Numbered from the stretch's first letter, positions 1-10,386 are shown. The stretch: DNA of 64,000 nucleotides from Desulfopila inferna (GCF_016919005.1 NZ_JAFFQE010000002.1:885468-949467), one strand, 5' to 3'. A program made the numbers and translations. The notes: a model not told the origin generated them from the sequence alone.

Positions 1-1
1 T

Positions 2-238
2 ACGATGGATGATGAATTCAAAAACAGCCTCATCAAGGACATTTTGCAGAATATCGACCAGGAACACGAGAGGATAAAGTTTCAAGCCACGCTTTCCAAA
101 GCGGGGTTCGAATATACTATCGATGGCGCGACTGTTGAGGTGAGCCCCGAATCCGTGGCGGAACTGATTTCGGAAATGGTCGGCCCTGTTCTTCAGGAAA
201 TGATCGACAGGGTTGTTGATGACAGTGAAAAAGCATGA
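2..238 (+). CDS. atpE: V-type ATP synthase subunit E, C-terminal part (partial)
   Basis: The frame is open to the window edge, so only the last 78 residues are present and the true start lies upstream. Subunit E forms the peripheral stalk that holds the catalytic A3B3 head of V/A-type ATPases still against the membrane motor. The visible part ends in an alternating hydrophobic/acidic helix, and the gene sits directly before a DUF2764 gene and subunits A, B, D, I and K, the order seen in spirochaete, chlamydial and Bacteroidetes V-ATPase operons. The family call rests mainly on this position, because the fragment alone is weakly diagnostic. It ends 10 bases before the likely start of the next gene. 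Confidence 0.7.
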   Translation, partial: TMDDEFKNSLIKDILQNIDQEHERIKFQATLSKAGFEYTIDGATVEVSPESVAELISEMVGPVLQEMIDRVVDDSEKA

Positions 239-248
239 AAAGAAAAAA

Positions 249-959
249 ATGAAGCGATATTTTTATCTTTTATGTGTTCTTCCCGGACTAAAAAAAATCG
301 ATGATCCGCCGCCTGTCACCCAAAAAGAGTTATTGGCCGTGGTGGAAAAATCCCAGGGACCATTGGAGATCGTTCGTTCGCTTCTGTTAAATCATGACCT
401 TCTTCAGCGGGATGCGGTCATTGCCGGTGAAATTGAGCCTGAACAAACAGACTTGGTCGTTCTTTCTCTCAAACAGGCCAAATCGGAACCCCCCCTGCCG
501 GAGCTTCCGGTTTCCATGCGGGAAGTTGAAAATGAATCCGGGAGTAATGTGAGCGCGGCTGATCCTGTCTGGCAACGCTATTTTCATCATGTGTCAAGAA
601 CCGCTAAAATGAACCACTCACATTTTCTGAAGTTCTGGGTGCAATTCGAGGTGGGGCTCCGTAATGCCCTGGCCAGGGAGAGGGCCACAGCCCTGCAACT
701 CGATCCGCAACTGTATCTGGTGGCACCGGAATTGGAAGATGGAGCCATGACATTTGAAACCATTCTGGCCGAGTGGAAAGATGCATCGAATCCTTTGCAG
801 GGCATGGAGGTCTTGGACAGAGCGCGCTGGAATCGGCTGACCGAACACGAACGATGGTATAGTTTCAGCAGCGACGAACTCGCTGCATATACGGCCAAAC
901 TGATGATTCTCCACAGATGGCGGCGGATTGCCGGAAATAATCATAAAGACAACCGATAA
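249..959 (+). CDS. DUF2764 family protein of the V-ATPase operon
   Basis: A 236-residue protein starting MKRYFYLLC at 249; an upstream in-frame start at 213 would overlap the preceding gene and seems less likely. DUF2764 proteins occupy this slot between subunits E and A in bacterial V-ATPase operons that lack a recognisable subunit C, so a stalk role comparable to subunit C is inferred, not shown. Visible features are a hydrophobic N-terminus (FYLLCVLPGL), an acidic middle part and a helical C-terminal half with a conserved-looking FLKFWVQFEVGLRNALARER stretch. The stop is separated from the atpA ATG by one base, which suggests translational coupling. Confidence 0.75.
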   Translation: MKRYFYLLCVLPGLKKIDDPPPVTQKELLAVVEKSQGPLEIVRSLLLNHDLLQRDAVIAGEIEPEQTDLVVLSLKQAKSEPPLPELPVSMREVENESGSNVSAADPVWQRYFHHVSRTAKMNHSHFLKFWVQFEVGLRNALARERATALQLDPQLYLVAPELEDGAMTFETILAEWKDASNPLQGMEVLDRARWNRLTEHERWYSFSSDELAAYTAKLMILHRWRRIAGNNHKDNR

Positions 960-960
960 C

Positions 961-2994
961 ATGGGAACAGAAAGTGTGGAAGGACAAATTGTTTCCGTAT
1001 ACGGAAACATGGTCGTTGCCGAGACCACCGGACGGGTCGTCAAAAATGCCATTGCCTACTGCAACCGTTCCGATGGAGCCAGACTCCTGGGTGAGATTAT
1101 TCGGGTGCGCGGCAACATGGCAGATCTTCAGGTTTTCGAAGAGACCAGAGGACTGCGGGTCGGGGATATTGTCGATTTTCAGGAAACAATGGTATCCGCG
1201 GTCTTGGGACCGGGTCTTCTGGGACAGATATACGACGGACTTCAAAATCCTCTGCCGCGGTATGCGGAAAAAACGGGTTATTTTCTCACACCCGGCACCT
1301 CATTATATCCGTTGGATATCGAGCGGAAATGGGAATGGAAGCCTTGCGTAAAAGCCGGCGATACGGTTTTTGCCGGTGATTCACTTGGGACCGTTCCCGA
1401 AAGGATTTTCCAACACCCCATCATGGTGCCTTTCAGTTGGGCGGGGGAACTGGAAGTGGAATGGATCGCCGGGGCAGGAGAACACACCATTGAGGAAAAA
1501 ATCGCCACACTGACCGACATGGAAGGGAAGCGACAAGATGTCAAAATGCGACAGGATTGGCCGGTCAAACGTCCTTTATGTTTTGCCCGGGAACGCCTGA
1601 TGCCTTCGGAGCCACTGGTCACCCGCATACGCATCATCGATTCCATGTATCCTGTTTCCCTTGGTGGAACCTATTGTATTCCAGGCCCATTCGGCGCCGG
1701 CAAAACCGTGCTTCAACAGATCACCTCCCGGCATGCGGAAATCGATATTGTCGTTTTTACAGCATGTGGGGAGCGTGCCGGGGAAATTGTGGACACGATC
1801 CGTGAATTTCCCGAACTGAATGATCCCTGTACGGGTCGGAGCCTGATGGAAAGGACTATCATTGTCTGTAATACTTCCGCAATGCCGGTGGCGGCCAGGG
1901 AAGCCTCCGTATATACCGGTATCACGCTGGCTGAATATTACCGCCAGGCCGGTTTACATGTTCTACTCTTGGCGGATTCCACAAGCCGTTGGGCCCAGGC
2001 ACTGAGAGAACTATCCGGGAGGTTGGAGGAAATTCCTGGGGAGGAAGCATTCCCAGCATACCTGGAAAGCCGGATTGCCGGATTTTACGAACGTGCCGGC
2101 ATGATTCGCCTCAGAAACGGGAAAGAGGCCTCTGTGACCATCGGTGGAACCGTCAGCCCGGCAGGGGGCAACTTCGATGAACCCGTCACCCAGGCGACGC
2201 TGAAAGTGGTGGGTGCATTTCATGCACTTAGCCGTGAACGAAGTGATGCACGACGTTATCCGACCATAGATCCCCTGGAGAGCTGGAGTAAATACCCCGG
2301 CATTATTGGACCGGAAAAAGCTCGACCGACTCGCTCCCTGCTCCGGCGGGGTGATGAGATTCGACAAATGATGACCGTCGTGGGAGAAGAAGGGACAAGC
2401 GTCAAGGACTTTACCATCCTACTCAAAAGTGAATTCGTCGACTCCTCCTATCTGCAACAGAACGCCTTTGACGATGTTGACGGGGCAACTTCCCGCGAGA
2501 GGCAGCAGTTCGTTTTTGAAAAGATACTTGAAGTAATCAACCTTGATTTCGCTTTCGAGGAAAAAGATGAAGCAAGAACCATCATGATGAGAATCGGAAA
2601 TCTTTTCAGGGACTGGAACTACGCGCCATGGGATCCGGATGTTGTCGAGGCGGTTGAAAACAGGCCACAAGATGACCATTCCGGTCACATAAAGGAAAAT
2701 GGGGGTAGGGCTGACAAAACGGAAAAGGATCAGGAAAAGAACAGGCATATTGTTCAACATCAGGGCCGTAAATATGATCGGGGCGAATTCGGCAAAATTC
2801 TCAAAAAGATAAATGATTTTATCAAAAACACCGGCAGGATGCAGAGTGGAAAAGGGGAAGAGGCTATTGACTGGCCGTCCAGCCACCGCTTTGAAATGGC
2901 CAAGACCATGAAAACCGATGAGAGGCCCAGGAGCAGGCAAACACTTTCGGGAAGAACCGAGGGTGAAGAAAATAATCGTTCATCGAAGCAATGA
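961..2994 (+). CDS. atpA: V-type ATP synthase subunit A (catalytic)
   Basis: A 677-residue catalytic subunit that binds and hydrolyses or makes ATP in the A3B3 head. The P-loop GPFGAGKT is near residue 243, and the segment ending LLADSTSRWAQALRE near residue 345 is the typical nucleotide-site region. The ATG at 961 follows the DUF2764 stop by one base; an in-frame start at 928 would overlap that gene. Bacterial A subunits are usually about 580-600 residues and end soon after the LFRDWNYAPW-like segment (near residue 560 here). This one runs about 100 residues further in a lysine-, glutamate- and arginine-rich, low-hydrophobicity tail. The tail region also has a long open antisense frame, so its reality deserves a check. 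Confidence 0.93.
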   Translation: MGTESVEGQIVSVYGNMVVAETTGRVVKNAIAYCNRSDGARLLGEIIRVRGNMADLQVFEETRGLRVGDIVDFQETMVSAVLGPGLLGQIYDGLQNPLPRYAEKTGYFLTPGTSLYPLDIERKWEWKPCVKAGDTVFAGDSLGTVPERIFQHPIMVPFSWAGELEVEWIAGAGEHTIEEKIATLTDMEGKRQDVKMRQDWPVKRPLCFARERLMPSEPLVTRIRIIDSMYPVSLGGTYCIPGPFGAGKTVLQQITSRHAEIDIVVFTACGERAGEIVDTIREFPELNDPCTGRSLMERTIIVCNTSAMPVAAREASVYTGITLAEYYRQAGLHVLLLADSTSRWAQALRELSGRLEEIPGEEAFPAYLESRIAGFYERAGMIRLRNGKEASVTIGGTVSPAGGNFDEPVTQATLKVVGAFHALSRERSDARRYPTIDPLESWSKYPGIIGPEKARPTRSLLRRGDEIRQMMTVVGEEGTSVKDFTILLKSEFVDSSYLQQNAFDDVDGATSRERQQFVFEKILEVINLDFAFEEKDEARTIMMRIGNLFRDWNYAPWDPDVVEAVENRPQDDHSGHIKENGGRADKTEKDQEKNRHIVQHQGRKYDRGEFGKILKKINDFIKNTGRMQSGKGEEAIDWPSSHRFEMAKTMKTDERPRSRQTLSGRTEGEENNRSSKQ

Positions 2995-3003
2995 GATCAT
3001 ACC

Positions 3004-4350
3004 GTGAAAAAGATATTTGATAAAATCACCCGCATTGCCGGAAACGTGGCGACTGTTAAGGCAAAAGGTGTGGGATATGAAGATCTCGCTGTGATCACCA
3101 CGGCTTTTGGTCCGTCCCTGGCCCAGGTGATCCGGCTGGATCATGACGAGGTCAGTCTTCAGATTTTTGCCGGGACTGAAGGCATTTCCAATGGTGACCG
3201 TGTTCATTTTCTGGGGCACCCCATGCAGGTGTTGTTCACAGATGCGATGTTTGGCCGGGTTTTTAACGGATCAGGCAAACCTCGCGACAAACGGCCGGGG
3301 ATCGAGAGCGTGAAAGTGGAAATCGGTTCCCCCGCCGTAAACCCGGTCAAAAGACGGCGTCCCAATAAAATGATCCACACGGGTATTCCCATGATCGATG
3401 TTTTCAATACCCTGGTGGAATCGCAAAAGCTGCCCATTTTTTCGGTTGCCGGCGAGCCGTATAACGAATTGCTGGGCCGGGTAGGCCTCCAGGCGGATGC
3501 GGACATTATTGTTCTTGGTGGCATGGGGCTGAGGCATGATGACTATTTGAAATTACGTCGGTTGTTTGAAGAAAGCGGCGTTCTGGGAAAGACCATCATG
3601 TTCATTCACACCGCCGCTGATCCTGTTGTCGAATGTTTAATGGTTCCGGACCTTTGTCTGGCTGTTGGAGAGCAGTTTGCTCTCCGGGGGAAAAGAGTGT
3701 TGACCTTGCTGACCGATATGACCGCCTTTGCGGATTCGCTGAAGGAAATCGCCGTCACCATGGAACAGGTTCCTTCCAACCGGGGATATCCGGGAGACCT
3801 TTATACGCAGATGGCCAGACGATATGAGAAGGCCGTTGATTTTGACAATGCCGGTTCCATGACGGTGCTTGCCTGTGTTACCATGCCCGGTGATGATGTA
3901 ACCCACCCGATACCCGATAATACGGGGTATATCACCGAAGGGCAAATCTACCTGCGAAATCATCGCATCGAACCATTCGGTTCATTATCACGCCTTAAAC
4001 AGCTGGTGAACGGTAAAACCCGTGACGATCACCGGGCAATCATGGATGCCTGTATTCAACTCTATGCCCAATGTGATGACAGTCGAGAAAAGAAAGAGAT
4101 GGGTTTCGAAATGACCCCATGGGATCAAAAGCTGCTGAAATACGGTAATATTTTTGAACAACAGATTACGGATCTCAGTGTCAACGTCCCACTTTTTGAC
4201 GCCTTGGACAGATGCTGGGAAATTCTTGCACAATGCTTTGAACCCGAAGAAACGGGAATCCGGCAAGCCGTTTATCAAAAACACTGGCCGAGGGAAATCT
4301 CTGCGGCAGCATCTTCGGATCACGTAACCGATCATCAAGGATTGCAATAA
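3004..4350 (+). CDS. atpB: V-type ATP synthase subunit B (regulatory)
   Basis: A 448-residue B subunit, normal length for the family, starting with GTG at 3004. It forms the non-catalytic half of the A3B3 head. Segments such as [27 protein letters not shown] and [12 protein letters not shown] are characteristic of V/A-type B subunits. As expected it has no P-loop. It lies nine bases after atpA with no strong ribosome binding site, which suggests translational coupling. Confidence 0.95.
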   Translation: MKKIFDKITRIAGNVATVKAKGVGYEDLAVITTAFGPSLAQVIRLDHDEVSLQIFAGTEGISNGDRVHFLGHPMQVLFTDAMFGRVFNGSGKPRDKRPGIESVKVEIGSPAVNPVKRRRPNKMIHTGIPMIDVFNTLVESQKLPIFSVAGEPYNELLGRVGLQADADIIVLGGMGLRHDDYLKLRRLFEESGVLGKTIMFIHTAADPVVECLMVPDLCLAVGEQFALRGKRVLTLLTDMTAFADSLKEIAVTMEQVPSNRGYPGDLYTQMARRYEKAVDFDNAGSMTVLACVTMPGDDVTHPIPDNTGYITEGQIYLRNHRIEPFGSLSRLKQLVNGKTRDDHRAIMDACIQLYAQCDDSREKKEMGFEMTPWDQKLLKYGNIFEQQITDLSVNVPLFDALDRCWEILAQCFEPEETGIRQAVYQKHWPREISAAASSDHVTDHQGLQ

Positions 4351-4408
4351 ATTCAATAACCTGAGACGTGTAAGTGTTCCAAGGTGACAATCAGTTGGGG
4401 TGAGCAAG

Positions 4409-5029
4409 ATGCCGAAGCCGAGAAAAAAAACCAAACTGACTCGGGCAGAGTTGCGACAACAACGAAGCGCTCTTGAACGTTTCGAAACCTATCTTCCCTT
4501 GCTTCAACTCAGAGAGCAGCTGCTGCAATCCGCAGTCCTTGAGGTCGAGAAAGAGTATCAGGCCCTCAAAGAAACTTTCGATGCCCTGGATACAAAAATT
4601 ACCACATACAGTGCCGTTTTTAAAGACATTTCCGGAGTCAATGCAGACGCCTTGTCGGAACCGGAAGATATAAAGACCGTGCTGACCAATATCGCTGGTA
4701 TAAAAGTGCCGGAATTTATATCCGCCGTATTTCCGAAGGCCGAATACAGCCTGTTCGCCACTGCTTCCTGGGTTGACCAGGCATTATCGGACCAACGTGA
4801 GAAAAAATTGAGTGGCTTACAACTTGAAATTCTGGAAACCAGACTCTCCACGCTTAGGGCAGAGTTAAAAAAAGTAGTGCAACGGGTCAATGTGTTTGAA
4901 AAAATAATCATCCCGGAATCTAAAGAGAACATCAGGCGCATTCGAATAGCACTGAGTGATAGAATGACCGCCGCCGTAGCCCGAGCAAAGATTGCCAAAG
5001 AAAAAACCCAGGAACGGAAAAAAAGCTGA
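4409..5029 (+). CDS. atpD: V-type ATP synthase subunit D (rotor shaft)
   Basis: About 206 residues, a long two-helix coiled coil with a basic start (PKPRKKTKLTRAELR). Subunit D is the central rotor shaft that transmits torque between the A3B3 head and the membrane ring. The ATG at 4409 is preferred because GGGGTGA lies at proper distance upstream; an in-frame GTG at 4400 would add three residues. It lies between atpB and atpI, as in other DUF2764-type operons. Confidence 0.9.
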   Translation: MPKPRKKTKLTRAELRQQRSALERFETYLPLLQLREQLLQSAVLEVEKEYQALKETFDALDTKITTYSAVFKDISGVNADALSEPEDIKTVLTNIAGIKVPEFISAVFPKAEYSLFATASWVDQALSDQREKKLSGLQLEILETRLSTLRAELKKVVQRVNVFEKIIIPESKENIRRIRIALSDRMTAAVARAKIAKEKTQERKKS

Positions 5030-5044
5030 CTTGGGGGGATCCGC

Positions 5045-6952
5045 ATGATCGTAAAAATGTCCAAAGTCTTCATCGCAACCCGCATAGCCGACAGAGACAG
5101 GATATTGAATCTGCTGGGCAAAATGAACATCATGCATCTGGAGCCTGTCCATCCGGAAGATACCCTTGCTGACGAAAGCACCATCAAATCGTTTAACGAC
5201 CTCTCTCTTGCGGTGCAAATCCTGTCGTCTTTCAAGCCATCCGGCGCCGCATTTTTCCAAAATCCAGTTGCTGCCGCACGAGAGGCCATCGGCCTCCATA
5301 GGTCCATATCGGAAAATCGACATCGTCTTCTCGAATTACATCAGAGGATCAGGGAACTGGAAATCTGGGGCAATGTCAGTTTGAGTCAACTTGCGGATCT
5401 TCTCAACAACGGCGTCGAGGTTGAGTTTTACACACTTTCTCGGAAAAAAGCAGATAATATCCGGGCCGAATGTGTTGAAATTCTAAGCACCTTGCCCGGG
5501 GAAAAATTGCTGGTGGCTATTGTTGACCGACGCGGCCAACTCAAAATGCCGGAGGAGGCTGAAGCTTTACCGTTTCCGTCGAGGGATCGACCATCGTGTC
5601 TTGCCGAGGCCCAAAAGATCGAAATCGAATTACAACAAAGCTATGATCGCCTGTCGCAGCTTGCCGCCCTGGCCGTGGCCATGCGGAAGGAACAGACACG
5701 TCTGGCCGGAGAGATCACGTATGTCAAGGCGCAACGAAGCGGAATGAGCCAGGGGAAAATCTTTGCTCTCCAGGGATGGTTGCCGGCGGAAAAAGCCGAT
5801 ACAATCGAATCGCACCTGGCCGGGAGTAATTTATATGCTGCTGTCCGCATAATGCCGGTGGGAGCGGACGATATGCCTCCCACTTTAATTCACTATCCTT
5901 CCTGGACAAAGCCGATCAAGGGTTTCTTCGACATACTCGGCATTCTGCCCGGATATCGTGAGATCGACCTTTCTCCTTCTTTTATGCTGGCGATGCCGGT
6001 TTTTACGGCGATGCTGATCGGTGATGCGGGTTACGGCCTGTTGATTTTTCTTGCCGGTCTGTTTTTCCGCAACAGGATAGTGCATGCCGCGGGCAAGTCT
6101 GCAACACAACTCATGATGGTGTTCGGTTTGGCAACCTTGACGTGGGGCATACTCACCGCCAACTATTTTGGGATTACACCGGAGACCTTGTGGAAGGCAG
6201 GAGAGTATGGCCAATTTCCCGGAACAGATGTCCCTGTTGATCATAAGGCCTTTTGGCAAAGTTCTGGAATCTGCAGCCTGATCGCAGGAATAATGAGCGA
6301 GGTTGGTATCCTCTGGAGAGAGGACCCGAGTGCGGCAAGGTTTATAGTCATGAAGGTTTCTCTCGTTGTGGGGTGTCTTCATCTGTTCCTGGCGCGGCTT
6401 CGGAGAATGGTGGCCCTTTTCCCCGACCAGCGGGCTTTGGCCGAGATCGGATGGCTCATCATCATCGCCGATATGCTGGTTGTCACATGGTACCTGCTGT
6501 TTATCGGGGTGGAACATACTCCGATGGCTGTATGGTTGTTTCTCGGGGGGGGGATGTTCATTGCCGCGTGTTTCGGAAAGCCGGATAAAAACCCGGCAAA
6601 GCGGTTTCTGGTGGGAGTATTTTCCGCAATACTTCCCCTTTTAAACACCTTCACCGATACAATGAGCTATCTCCGTCTTTTTGCCGTCGGGCTTTCCAGC
6701 TATTATATTTCTTCGGCTTTTAACGCCATGGGATTGCAGATTGCGGAAGCGGCAACATGGTTTGCCGCGGTACCCATATTGATTCTCGGCCATGGACTCA
6801 ATATCGCGCTTGTAACCATTGCCATCTTTGCCCATGGTATTCGATTGAATATACTGGAATTTTCAAATCATGCCGGTGTCCAATGGGACGGGTATCCCTA
6901 TCGCCCCTTTGCCATCAATCAACGATCTGCTTTCGGAGAGGATATACAATGA
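5045..6952 (+). CDS. atpI: V-type ATP synthase subunit I (membrane stator)
   Basis: A 635-residue subunit I/a homologue. Residues 1 to about 290 are a soluble, helix-rich domain. From about residue 300 there are several membrane segments, beginning with the strongly conserved PSFMLAMPVFTAMLIGDAGYGLL block. The late segment FTDTMSYLRLFAVGLSS (near residue 540) contains the arginine that faces the ion-binding glutamate of the K ring and is needed for ion translocation in this family. A strong Shine-Dalgarno (GGGGGGA) precedes the ATG. The stop overlaps the start of subunit K in an ATGA. Confidence 0.95.
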   Translation: MIVKMSKVFIATRIADRDRILNLLGKMNIMHLEPVHPEDTLADESTIKSFNDLSLAVQILSSFKPSGAAFFQNPVAAAREAIGLHRSISENRHRLLELHQRIRELEIWGNVSLSQLADLLNNGVEVEFYTLSRKKADNIRAECVEILSTLPGEKLLVAIVDRRGQLKMPEEAEALPFPSRDRPSCLAEAQKIEIELQQSYDRLSQLAALAVAMRKEQTRLAGEITYVKAQRSGMSQGKIFALQGWLPAEKADTIESHLAGSNLYAAVRIMPVGADDMPPTLIHYPSWTKPIKGFFDILGILPGYREIDLSPSFMLAMPVFTAMLIGDAGYGLLIFLAGLFFRNRIVHAAGKSATQLMMVFGLATLTWGILTANYFGITPETLWKAGEYGQFPGTDVPVDHKAFWQSSGICSLIAGIMSEVGILWREDPSAARFIVMKVSLVVGCLHLFLARLRRMVALFPDQRALAEIGWLIIIADMLVVTWYLLFIGVEHTPMAVWLFLGGGMFIAACFGKPDKNPAKRFLVGVFSAILPLLNTFTDTMSYLRLFAVGLSSYYISSAFNAMGLQIAEAATWFAAVPILILGHGLNIALVTIAIFAHGIRLNILEFSNHAGVQWDGYPYRPFAINQRSAFGEDIQ

Positions 6953-7416
6953 CAATCATCGAATTTATCGGGCAACTATCAATCGGATTGGTCATGATCG
7001 GTGCAACCATTGGCAGTGCTGTCGGAATCGGAGCAGTAGGGCAAGCGGCAGCGGGAGCTTGGGAAAAAGAGGCCAGGGAGGGAAAAGCACTTAATTTTTC
7101 ATATATTATCCTGATGGGCATGCCTTTGTCCCAGACCATTTACGGATTCATTCTCGTGCTCGTGGGCCTTACCCCTCTTGTTACGGGAGATAACCCTGTT
7201 ACCGACGTTCATGCCGGCACACTCCTGGGTGTCGGGCTTGCAGGGGGATCGGCCGAATTTTTCAGCGCCTGGATGCAAGGGCTGATCGGGGCCGCCGCCT
7301 GTCGGGCCTTATCCGAGGGAGGGGGCAAAGGACTGGTGTTTATGATCATCGCCATGGGCATCGTGGAAACAATAGGCCTCTTCGGGTTTGTATTTCTGCT
7401 TATGGTACTGCCCTAA
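6949..7416 (+). CDS. atpK: V-type ATP synthase subunit K (membrane ring, Na+-type ligands)
   Basis: A 155-residue proteolipid made of two fused hairpins (four membrane helices), which form the rotating ring. The ion-binding carboxylate is E140 (GIVETIGLFGF) in the second hairpin; the first hairpin has no acidic residue at the matching place. The Na+ ligands of the Enterococcus hirae NtpK ring (T64, Q65, Y68, Q110, E139) have counterparts here: S61, Q62, Y65, Q110 and E140. Na+ coupling is therefore predicted from established structural knowledge plus these residues. The start at 6949 is set by the 4-base overlap with atpI. It is the last gene of the operon and faces lctP. Confidence 0.93.
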   Translation: MTIIEFIGQLSIGLVMIGATIGSAVGIGAVGQAAAGAWEKEAREGKALNFSYIILMGMPLSQTIYGFILVLVGLTPLVTGDNPVTDVHAGTLLGVGLAGGSAEFFSAWMQGLIGAAACRALSEGGGKGLVFMIIAMGIVETIGLFGFVFLLMVLP

Positions 7417-7423
7417 AAAGCAC

Positions 7424-9118
7424 TCAAAATGCAAGCAGCACAAGGGTCATGGCTCCGGCGAGCAGACCATAAAGCAGAAAGGGCAGTATGTTTTTGCGCA
7501 GGACGATCCCCTCCATACCGAATAAGCCGACGACGGCTCCAACCGCCACGATATTGTGGATGCAGATCATATTTCCCATGGCCCCGCCCACCACCTGGGC
7601 GGCAATGATGATATCCCGGCGGAAACCAAGTTCTGTTGCCACTCCCCATTGAAATTCGGCAAAAAGCAAATTGGAGACGGTGTTGGAACCGGTAATGAAA
7701 GAACCTACTCCGCCGACAAAGGCTGCCGCAACCGGCCAGGCGCTGCCGACCAGACCGGCTATGGCCTGGGCCATGGCAATCGGCATGGAGAGATAGGCAT
7801 GAGGATTCAGTAATTCGTCCTGAATGCCGGTACCCCGAAAAATCGAAACGATTGCCACGGCAAAGAGCAATGCAATAGTCGGGTTTTTTATGGCCCTGAA
7901 TGAGTCTTTCCAGGCCTGGACGGCATGTCCGGCAGGCATGGCATGCAGCCATACCGTCAGCAGCGCCACCACGGTAAAGGGGAGCAAGCCGGGAAGATAG
8001 AGATAGGGAATAGCCGCATCAACCGTTGGAAAGCCGAGAATATCCACAAAATCAATGGATCTGGCGGAGAGAAAGCCCTTGAGGCCAAATTGCGGAAGAC
8101 GGGTGAAAACCAGGATCAGACCAATCAGCACATAGGGGCTCCAGGCCCGAAGCTGGCTCATATGCTCCTTGGGCAGCTCCAGGCTCTGTGGCGGCAGGAT
8201 ACCGGTCCAGTTCGCTGGCCACTTTTCTGCAGGTCCGAAGGAAAATGACTGTCTTGGCAGGAAAAATCCGCGTTTCACACCCCAGACAACGATTATCAGG
8301 GCCAGAAGGGAGCCGACCAAAGAGGGAAATTCCGGCCCCACATAACAGGCCAGGAGAAGATAAGGAACCAGGAAGGAACAGGAGGCGAACAGACAGAAGC
8401 GCCAGGCCGAAAAGCCCTCACGCCAGCTGCGCCGTGGCGAGAAGTGGCGGCTGAGAAATCCGCACATGAAGAGCGGCAGCAGCATGATCATCGGCACATG
8501 GATCAAGGCCACCAGTCGGCCCACCTGATGATTGAAGGAGGCCACATCGTTAAAGGGCAACCCGGGGGTACCGGCTTTGACGGCATCGACAACCAGAGGC
8601 TGCAGGTATTCAAGTCCGAGAAAAATCGGTGTACCCACCGCCGCAAAGGGCACCGGCACAGTATTGAGCACAAGGCAGACCAGGGCAGCTGCAAGCGGAG
8701 GAAATCCGAGGAGCATGAGTAATGGAGCCGCCAAGGCTGCCGGGGTTCCGAAACCGGCTGCACCTTCAATAAAAGCCCCGAAAAGAAAGGCGATGATTAC
8801 CAGCTGGACCCGCGGGTCGGGCGACAGACGATGGAAGCCGGCCTGAATTGTCTCCATGCCGCCACTGTACTTGAGGGTGTAGAGCAGAACTATAGCCCCA
8901 AAGACAATGATGAGCAGATTAAAGGCGATTACAAAACCCTGCAGGGTCAGGGCGGCGATATACAGGGGAGTTGTCTTCCAGACCAGAAGAGCTCCTGCCA
9001 CGGTTGCCAGCCAGGCAACCGGCATGGCGAAGGTAGCCGGTTTGCGCAGGCCGACCATCAGGAACAAGGCGACCAGGATCGGTACAACGGCAACGATTGC
9101 CAGAATTCCATTAGACAT
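7424..9118 (-). CDS. lctP: L-lactate permease
   Basis: A 564-residue LctP-family (TC 2.A.14) carrier with about 12-14 membrane segments that imports lactate with a cation. Diagnostic stretches are [20 protein letters not shown], the [15 protein letters not shown] loop and the C-terminal [14 protein letters not shown] block. The ATG at 9118 ([13 protein letters not shown]) is preferred over an upstream in-frame start because AGAGAG lies just before it and it overlaps the stop of the regulator gene by 8 bases, so the two are co-transcribed. In lactate-oxidising sulfate reducers such a permease brings in the main electron donor; no lactate dehydrogenase gene is adjacent here. Confidence 0.95.
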   Translation of the reverse strand: MSNGILAIVAVVPILVALFLMVGLRKPATFAMPVAWLATVAGALLVWKTTPLYIAALTLQGFVIAFNLLIIVFGAIVLLYTLKYSGGMETIQAGFHRLSPDPRVQLVIIAFLFGAFIEGAAGFGTPAALAAPLLMLLGFPPLAAALVCLVLNTVPVPFAAVGTPIFLGLEYLQPLVVDAVKAGTPGLPFNDVASFNHQVGRLVALIHVPMIMLLPLFMCGFLSRHFSPRRSWREGFSAWRFCLFASCSFLVPYLLLACYVGPEFPSLVGSLLALIIVVWGVKRGFFLPRQSFSFGPAEKWPANWTGILPPQSLELPKEHMSQLRAWSPYVLIGLILVFTRLPQFGLKGFLSARSIDFVDILGFPTVDAAIPYLYLPGLLPFTVVALLTVWLHAMPAGHAVQAWKDSFRAIKNPTIALLFAVAIVSIFRGTGIQDELLNPHAYLSMPIAMAQAIAGLVGSAWPVAAAFVGGVGSFITGSNTVSNLLFAEFQWGVATELGFRRDIIIAAQVVGGAMGNMICIHNIVAVGAVVGLFGMEGIVLRKNILPFLLYGLLAGAMTLVLLAF

Positions 9119-9848
9119 GATGTGCTCTCTGATTAGTGTGGTCGGTGATTTTTTGCTCGATAAAGCGTTCATAATCCAATCTGCTGCAGGTGATGTGCAG
9201 GCGCGCCAACCTCCTTGCTTCTTCCTGGTCACCGGCACGTATTGCTTCGAGAAGGGGAAGGTGCGCCGCCAGCACGGCCGGGGGATTGTTTGTCTGTTTC
9301 ACAAAGCCGCGAAGGAAGAGGTGGATATGAGAAATCAGCGCCTCATGCATGGAAGCAAGAAAGGGGCTGCAGGCAAACGCGGCCAACTGCTGATGAAATT
9401 TCAAGTCGATATCGGCTATCTCTTCCCAGGGCGTTTCCATGGTCACCTCCTGGTCGAGCAGCTCTTCGAGGCGGCGCAGATCTCCGGTTGTGCGCCGCTG
9501 TGCCGCAAGACCGGCGAGTTCGCTTTCCAGCATGGTCCGAGCCTCGACAAACTCCGCCAGTCGTTGCGGATCGTCAAGGGCGAAATGAGGGATCAGCACA
9601 TTTTTTAAGGCCGAACTTTTCACCCGGTCCTGGACATATGTTCCCCGCCCGTGAGCAGTGGCAATGATTCCCATGGCATTCAGCCTGCTCAGCGCCTCCC
9701 GCAGCGCCAATCTGCCTACCCCGAACTCCATCTGCAAGCGGCGTTCGCTCGGCAGTTTCGATCCAGGAGGATAGATTCTGTCATGAATCCGCCCGGTCAA
9801 TAGATTGACCACCGCCTCTACGGTCGATGTTTTCTTAATTAATACCAA
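9111..9848 (-). CDS. GntR/FadR-family regulator, probably lactate-responsive
   Basis: A 245-residue regulator. Residues about 5-75 are a GntR winged helix ([30 protein letters not shown]), followed by an FCD ligand-binding domain with metal-binding histidine candidates ([15 protein letters not shown]). LldR and PdhR belong to this FadR subgroup. Because it is upstream of and overlaps lctP, control of lactate uptake is the natural inference. The start appears to be TTG at 9848, preceded by AGAGGA at a suitable distance. A good sigma-70 promoter lies about 60 bases upstream. Confidence 0.88.
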   Translation of the reverse strand: MVLIKKTSTVEAVVNLLTGRIHDRIYPPGSKLPSERRLQMEFGVGRLALREALSRLNAMGIIATAHGRGTYVQDRVKSSALKNVLIPHFALDDPQRLAEFVEARTMLESELAGLAAQRRTTGDLRRLEELLDQEVTMETPWEEIADIDLKFHQQLAAFACSPFLASMHEALISHIHLFLRGFVKQTNNPPAVLAAHLPLLEAIRAGDQEEARRLARLHITCSRLDYERFIEQKITDHTNQRAHHV

Positions 9849-9906
9849 TGATTTCCTCTTTCCCGAACAATTTAACTGAAGGCTGCCTTATAAAAAAAAC
9901 CGTTCT

Positions 9907-9935
9907 CTTATACTACTCATCATACCAGTTGTCAA
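9907..9935 (-). promoter_or_regulatory. Sigma-70-type promoter of the regulator-lctP operon
   Basis: On the minus strand TTGACA (9935-9930) is followed by a 17-base spacer and TATAAG (9912-9907), close to the consensus. The predicted transcript would start near 9900 and give a leader of about 50 bases before the regulator's start codon. The spacer contains a TGGT half-site of the kind bound by LldR/PdhR proteins, but no full palindrome. Confidence 0.7.
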
Positions 9936-10386
9936 GAAATATCAATTCCTGATCAGGTTTGCAACTCAACTATGATTGTCATCGGGAGACGGATCGGAGT
10001 CTGCCTTTACCTGAATTTTAGGGCCCTTCCGGATGTAGCGCAATTTTGCACCACACTTTGAAAAGAATGCCCTGAAGGCAATCTATCTTTTGATGCTGCA
10101 AAGAAGCTTCAAATTGTTGGGGTTCGCTGCGCTCACCGTCAATCTATCCTTGCAAAATTCGTTTGTGGCAGTCCGGTAAGTTGGTACTAACGCCAGGAAG
10201 TCCAACGCTTTAGCTCGCCGCCATCCTGATAATTGTTCTATATGGCAGGTTATTGCTTTGCCTCCCGAGCAGCTCGTATACAAAAAAACAATGTAAAAAA
10301 AAAACCGGGGGGGTAGTCACTCTGTGATAACCCGGGTATGGCATAATGGATTTGAAAGCTGAGGGTTGTTGTCGCAGGCCAATATT
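9936..10386. other. Intergenic region without a recognised gene
   Basis: No convincing coding frame or RNA gene was seen. Around 10115-10150 there is a GGTTCGCTGCGCTCACC-type sequence that resembles a dispersed intergenic repeat common in bacterial genomes. Runs of A and G at 10290-10312 precede the next gene. Confidence 0.4.

Noticed and set aside
2419..2940. 173-codon antisense frame over the end of atpA with membrane-like segments
   Set aside because: Lysine- and glutamate-rich sense codons give Phe/Leu-rich antisense frames; it has no good ribosome binding site and overlaps a real gene completely.
7556..9136. Plus-strand frames opposite lctP
   Set aside because: Shadows of the lactate permease gene, rich in Gly, Arg and Gln as expected for the antisense of a membrane protein.
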